34,514 nucleotides of DNA, from positions 1 to 34,514 of the forward strand of contig JADZDL010000313.1 of NCBI GenBank assembly GCA_020851075.1, given 5' to 3'. The notes beneath the pieces were generated by a model. That model did no database searches and had not been told where the DNA came from. It saw only the letters and a program-made list of their open reading frames with translations. Made by a program: the position numbers and the translations under genes. Shown in pieces: positions 31,557-34,514 of this stretch. The number at the start of each line of letters is the position of its first letter. Within the stretch, counting starts at the first letter, position 1. The stretch comes from Planctomycetota bacterium. GTDB taxonomy: Bacteria; Planctomycetota; UBA1135; UBA2386.

Positions 31557-33524
31557 TCACATTTCGTGACGATCTGGCGAGAACGGCAAGGCGCCCAGGA
31601 AGCGCCGGCCGTAGGCCTTCGTCCGCACGCGCGGGTCGAGGATCACGACCTTGCCACGGTCGGTCTGGCTGCGGATCAACCGGCCGAAACCCTGGCGGAA
31701 CTTCAGGATCGCTTCGGGCAGGGAATGGTCGGCAAACGGGTCGCGGCCTTGCGCGCGCAAGGCTGCCATGCGCGCTTGCGTGAGCGGGTGGCCAGGGCTC
31801 TGGAACGGTAGGCGCGTGATCACGAGCAGCGTGAGGGCATCGCCGCGCACGTCGATGCCTTCCCAGAGGCTGTCCGTGCCGATCAGCACCGAAGAGGGTT
31901 GCTCGCGCTTCTGCTGGAGCAGGCGCGCGAGCGGTGCTTCGCCCTGCACGAGCAGTTCGATGTCGTGGTCGCGCAGGGTCGGGCGCAGGGCCGCCGAAAC
32001 GCTGCGCACGAAGTCCCACGACGTGCAGAGGATGAGGGCGCGGCCGCCGTTCTGGAGCAGATGGCGCAGCGTGCGCTGGATCACTTCGTCGCGGAACGTG
32101 CTCGCCTGTTGCGATGGATCTGGCATCGCTTCTTCGAGAATGAGCTCGACTGCGCGGTCGTAGTCAAATGGGGAACCGAGGCGCACGGCGTCGGCTTCGT
32201 CGATGCCGAGTTGTCGCCGTAGCCAGCCAAAGTCGGCATCGTCGCCGGTGCCGACGGTTGCGCTCGTGAGGATGCAGGTGGGGCCGTTGGTGAACAGGTG
32301 CTGGCGCAGCGCCTGGCTCACATCGAGGGGCGCACCACACAACAAGGCGCCGTGTCGCGACGGTTCGATCCAGCGCACGAGTGGTGTCGGGGCCTCGGGA
32401 TTCGGCACGCAAAGCGCCCGCAGCATCGCACACAGCGAATCGAGGCCGTTCGCGCGCGCCTGCAGTTCCATGCGCGCATCGAGTTCGTCGGTGCGAACCG
32501 CGGCCGTTGCGAGTTCCATGCTGAGGGCGCGCAACACGGGCGACAACGGCTCGTCGATCGCTTCCTGGTGCAACGCCAGGCCTTCACGTTGGCCGCTGCT
32601 GCGCAGGCGATCCTCGATGTTGGCGAAGAACGCTTCGTTGTGTTGATGCGCCTCCTCCCAAAGGATGTGCGCGGCGGGACTGCCGTGGCGGGCGAGCATG
32701 CTCTTGTCGCTGCGGCGACCGTGGATGCGGCGCAGATGCCAGCCGATCGTGCGGGGCCCCACGCGCAACCCGAGGCTCTCGGTGGCCGTGCGTTCGAGGT
32801 GGTGGGCTTCGTCGAACACGACCACCCGATGCGCTGGCAGATACGACGCGCCGGCCATGCGCAGTGCGAGGTCCGCGAAGTACAGCGCGTGGTTCACGAC
32901 CAGCACCTGCGCCGATTGCATGCGGCGGCGAGCGCGTTGCCAGTGGCAGTGATCAAAGTGCTTGCAGGCGCGCTGCAGGCAATTGCCGTGTTCGGCCTGC
33001 ACTTCCTCCCAGACTTCGGGCAGCGGCTGGAAGTCGAGGTCCTGGCGCGTGCCTTCTTTGGTGTGCAGTGACCAGTCGACGATGCGGCGCAGCTGGCTAT
33101 GGCGTTCGGGATCTTCGAGCAGGTGATGTTCGCGCTCGGCCATGTGCATGCGGCGCAGGCACACGTAGTTGTTGCGGCCGATTGCTGTCACCGACGACCA
33201 TTCAAACGGCAACACCGCGTGCAGGAACGGCAGGTCCTTCTGGTCGAGTTGTTCTTGCAGCGCGATCGTGCGCGTCGAGATCACGATCGGGCCTTCCCCT
33301 TGGTGGCTGTCAGCATGCACTGCGGCAGGCAGCAGGTAGGCAAACGACTTGCCCGTGCCGGTGCCCGCTTCCGCGATCAGGTGGCGATGCGTCTGCAGCG
33401 CGCGTTCGACCGCGCTCGCGAGCTGGACCTGTTGGGGTCGCACCTCGAAGTCCGGCAGGCGGCGCGCGATGGGGCCTTCAGGGCCGAGCAGCGACAGGAC
33501 GCTGCGGTCGATCTCGTCGGTCAC
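31557..33524 (-). CDS. dinG: DinG/XPD-type ATP-dependent helicase with Fe-S cluster
   Basis: 655 residues, superfamily 2 helicase of the DinG/YoaA/XPD group, which unwinds 5'-3' and resolves forked or R-loop structures. Walker A AGTGTGKS (53-60), motif Ia STRTIALQEQL, four Fe-S cysteines C122 (NYVCLRR), C182, C187 and C193 (NCLQRACKHFDHC), DEAH at 238-241 (VVVFDEAHH), motif III-like ILTSATV, and the C-terminal domain with LILCTSWDF, GTDSLWEGIDVRGDALTLLVI and the motif VI region FRQGFGRLIRSQTDRG. No N-terminal exonuclease domain. I chose GTG 33524 because GAGG lies 5 bases upstream and it overlaps the upstream stop as GTGA. An in-frame ATG at 33599 is the alternative. Gene symbol is by family; a paralog name such as yoaA is possible. 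Confidence 0.93.
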   Translation of the reverse strand: MTDEIDRSVLSLLGPEGPIARRLPDFEVRPQQVQLASAVERALQTHRHLIAEAGTGTGKSFAYLLPAAVHADSHQGEGPIVISTRTIALQEQLDQKDLPFLHAVLPFEWSSVTAIGRNNYVCLRRMHMAEREHHLLEDPERHSQLRRIVDWSLHTKEGTRQDLDFQPLPEVWEEVQAEHGNCLQRACKHFDHCHWQRARRRMQSAQVLVVNHALYFADLALRMAGASYLPAHRVVVFDEAHHLERTATESLGLRVGPRTIGWHLRRIHGRRSDKSMLARHGSPAAHILWEEAHQHNEAFFANIEDRLRSSGQREGLALHQEAIDEPLSPVLRALSMELATAAVRTDELDARMELQARANGLDSLCAMLRALCVPNPEAPTPLVRWIEPSRHGALLCGAPLDVSQALRQHLFTNGPTCILTSATVGTGDDADFGWLRRQLGIDEADAVRLGSPFDYDRAVELILEEAMPDPSQQASTFRDEVIQRTLRHLLQNGGRALILCTSWDFVRSVSAALRPTLRDHDIELLVQGEAPLARLLQQKREQPSSVLIGTDSLWEGIDVRGDALTLLVITRLPFQSPGHPLTQARMAALRAQGRDPFADHSLPEAILKFRQGFGRLIRSQTDRGKVVILDPRVRTKAYGRRFLGALPFSPDRHEM

Positions 33525-34372
33525 GAAGACCTCGGGTCGAGGGCGCGGGGTGGAGAGTTCACAGGCAGGAAGTCGAGCGGCAGCAGCATGCGATTCCACT
33601 GCGGAAGTCGACGATCGTGCAGGACCGGCATCGGTTCAAACCAGCCCGTATGTTGCTGTTTGTGCAGCCGCATGCCGAGTTCGCTGTGCAGGCGGACCCA
33701 ATGGCGGCTCGAACGCAGGTGCGCTCGGTGGTCGCGAAACTCGAAACGCACCGAGAGCATCTCGGGCAGCACGAAACGAACCGGGCGCACGTGGGTGACG
33801 TTGCCCACCGAAACGTCGCCGTTGACGAGCACCTGCCAGAGCTGGAACACGCCCGCCACCCAGCCGAGCAGCAGCAGCAGGCCGGGCATGACGACCGCGC
33901 CGAGCCAGTTCCCGGGCTTCAACCAGCCGCGTTCGAGGTGCAGCAAGGTGCCCTTGATGCGGTTGCGGTTGGGTTCCAGGGGCAGCAGTTCGACCTCGAC
34001 GGGATCCCCTTGGTGGAGGGCTCCCACTTTGGCAAAGGAGGTGCCGGAGAGGTGCAGATCGCGGAAGACGAACGTGTAGTGCACTGCCTGCCGCTGGACG
34101 TGGTCGGGCCACTCGATTGGCGTACCGTTCGCTTCGAGAACTGGCTCCTCCACTCGTTCCACGACGCCGGCCACGATCGTCGCGGGCCCGAGGTTGAGGC
34201 GTCGTTCGTCGCTTGGTTTCGCCCCGGCGGCAAGGAACAGCATCCAACTGGTGAGGCCGCCGGTGATCACGCAGAGTGCGCCGAGAAAGAACAGCGGCCA
34301 ACGATGCGCGAGCAGCGGCCGCAGGCGAATTCGCCGCGGCGCCGTCGGAATGCTGCGCACCTCATGCATCAT
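33521..34372 (-). CDS. Membrane protein with DUF3592-like extracytoplasmic segment
   Basis: 283 residues. Two membrane helices (about 24-50, PLFFLGALCVITGGLTSWML; about 152-176, AVVMPGLLLLLGWVAGVFQL) flank a beta-rich domain of about 100 residues containing ATIVAGVVERVEEP, HYTFVFRDLHLSGTSF and GDPVEVELLPLEPNRNRIKG. This arrangement of helix, YTF-x-x-DG-like strand, VEYLP-like strand, helix matches DUF3592 proteins, whose function is unknown. The C-terminal about 100 residues (SVGNVTHVRPVRFVLPEMLSV) repeat the strand pattern on the other side of the membrane. ATG 34372 is followed directly by a second ATG. Its stop overlaps the DinG start (GTGA), suggesting co-translation. Confidence 0.8.
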   Translation of the reverse strand: MMHEVRSIPTAPRRIRLRPLLAHRWPLFFLGALCVITGGLTSWMLFLAAGAKPSDERRLNLGPATIVAGVVERVEEPVLEANGTPIEWPDHVQRQAVHYTFVFRDLHLSGTSFAKVGALHQGDPVEVELLPLEPNRNRIKGTLLHLERGWLKPGNWLGAVVMPGLLLLLGWVAGVFQLWQVLVNGDVSVGNVTHVRPVRFVLPEMLSVRFEFRDHRAHLRSSRHWVRLHSELGMRLHKQQHTGWFEPMPVLHDRRLPQWNRMLLPLDFLPVNSPPRALDPRSS

Positions 34373-34461
34373 GGCCAGAAGCGTAGGCGGCCGGGCCGGT
34401 GCGCAACAGTCGCGGTGGTCCGGAAGGCACCGGCGCGCTGGCGCTGCGTGACGGAGTGCTT

Positions 34462-34514
34462 TCAGTCCTGGTCCTCGGGACCGGCCTGCCGTGCGGCGGC
34501 AAAAGCTGCGGCAG
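34462..34514 (-). CDS. C-terminal end of an upstream gene (partial)
   Basis: On the minus strand the last bases of the window read in one frame AAAFAAARQAGPEDQD followed by TGA (34464-34462). Codon use (GCC, GCA, CAG, GAG, GAC) looks coding and it ends 89 bases before the DUF3592-like gene, as an operon neighbour would. Too short to identify; could be chance. Confidence 0.35.
   Translation of the reverse strand, partial: AAAFAAARQAGPEDQD

Overview
The window is GC-rich (by eye about two-thirds GC) bacterial chromosome, densely coding, with no tRNA, rRNA, insertion sequence, CRISPR array or prophage gene that I can see. The best guess is a Planctomycetota genome. This rests on many secreted enzymes, several lipoproteins, a secreted FG-GAP protein with a C-terminal beta domain of a kind I associate with that phylum, and a membrane protein starting MGLYDRDYMR. 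No phylogenetic marker gene is present, so the assignment is an inference.

Layout. 1-3230 (-) is nearly all of a fused isobutyryl-CoA mutase (IcmF), cut by the window edge, followed at 3388-3804 by a small NTF2-like gene. 3916-18021 (-) is one long operon of nine consecutive exported amidohydrolase-family genes (ten amidohydrolase domains). Six of the eight junctions overlap by 1 or 4 bases, and the other two are 5 and 28 bases apart. I number the genes 1 to 9 in transcription order. Only paralogs 6 and 7 keep the metal ligands of the family; the other eight domains have lost the HxH motif but keep the fold-defining C-terminal motif and signal peptides. A cytoplasmic orphan (18209-18994, +) is divergent from the operon.

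19138-22673 (-) is a two-gene unit: an exported copper-radical oxidase of the galactose/glyoxal oxidase type with all five active-site residues, overlapping by one base with an FG-GAP/VCBS protein. The oxidase gene carries six tandem copies of a 5-bp unit inside its signal-peptide region, a candidate phase-variable switch. 22946-28817 is a run of single genes in alternating orientation: an endonuclease/exonuclease/phosphatase-fold lipoprotein, an M1 metallopeptidase, an alpha/beta-hydrolase, a GNAT acetyltransferase, a multi-pass membrane protein and an orphan lipoprotein.

28892-34514 (-) holds a secreted papain-family protease without propeptide, an SPFH (band 7) membrane protein coupled to a ribbon-helix-helix DNA-binding protein with a palindromic operator candidate at the promoter, a DinG-type helicase overlapping a DUF3592-like membrane protein, and the last codons of another gene.

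Taken together, much of the window encodes an envelope or periplasmic degradation and oxidation repertoire (amidohydrolases, peptidases, esterase, copper oxidase). The most unusual element is the nine-gene amidohydrolase operon, whose make-up suggests a hetero-oligomeric assembly with two catalytic and several non-catalytic members. That is a hypothesis from sequence only.
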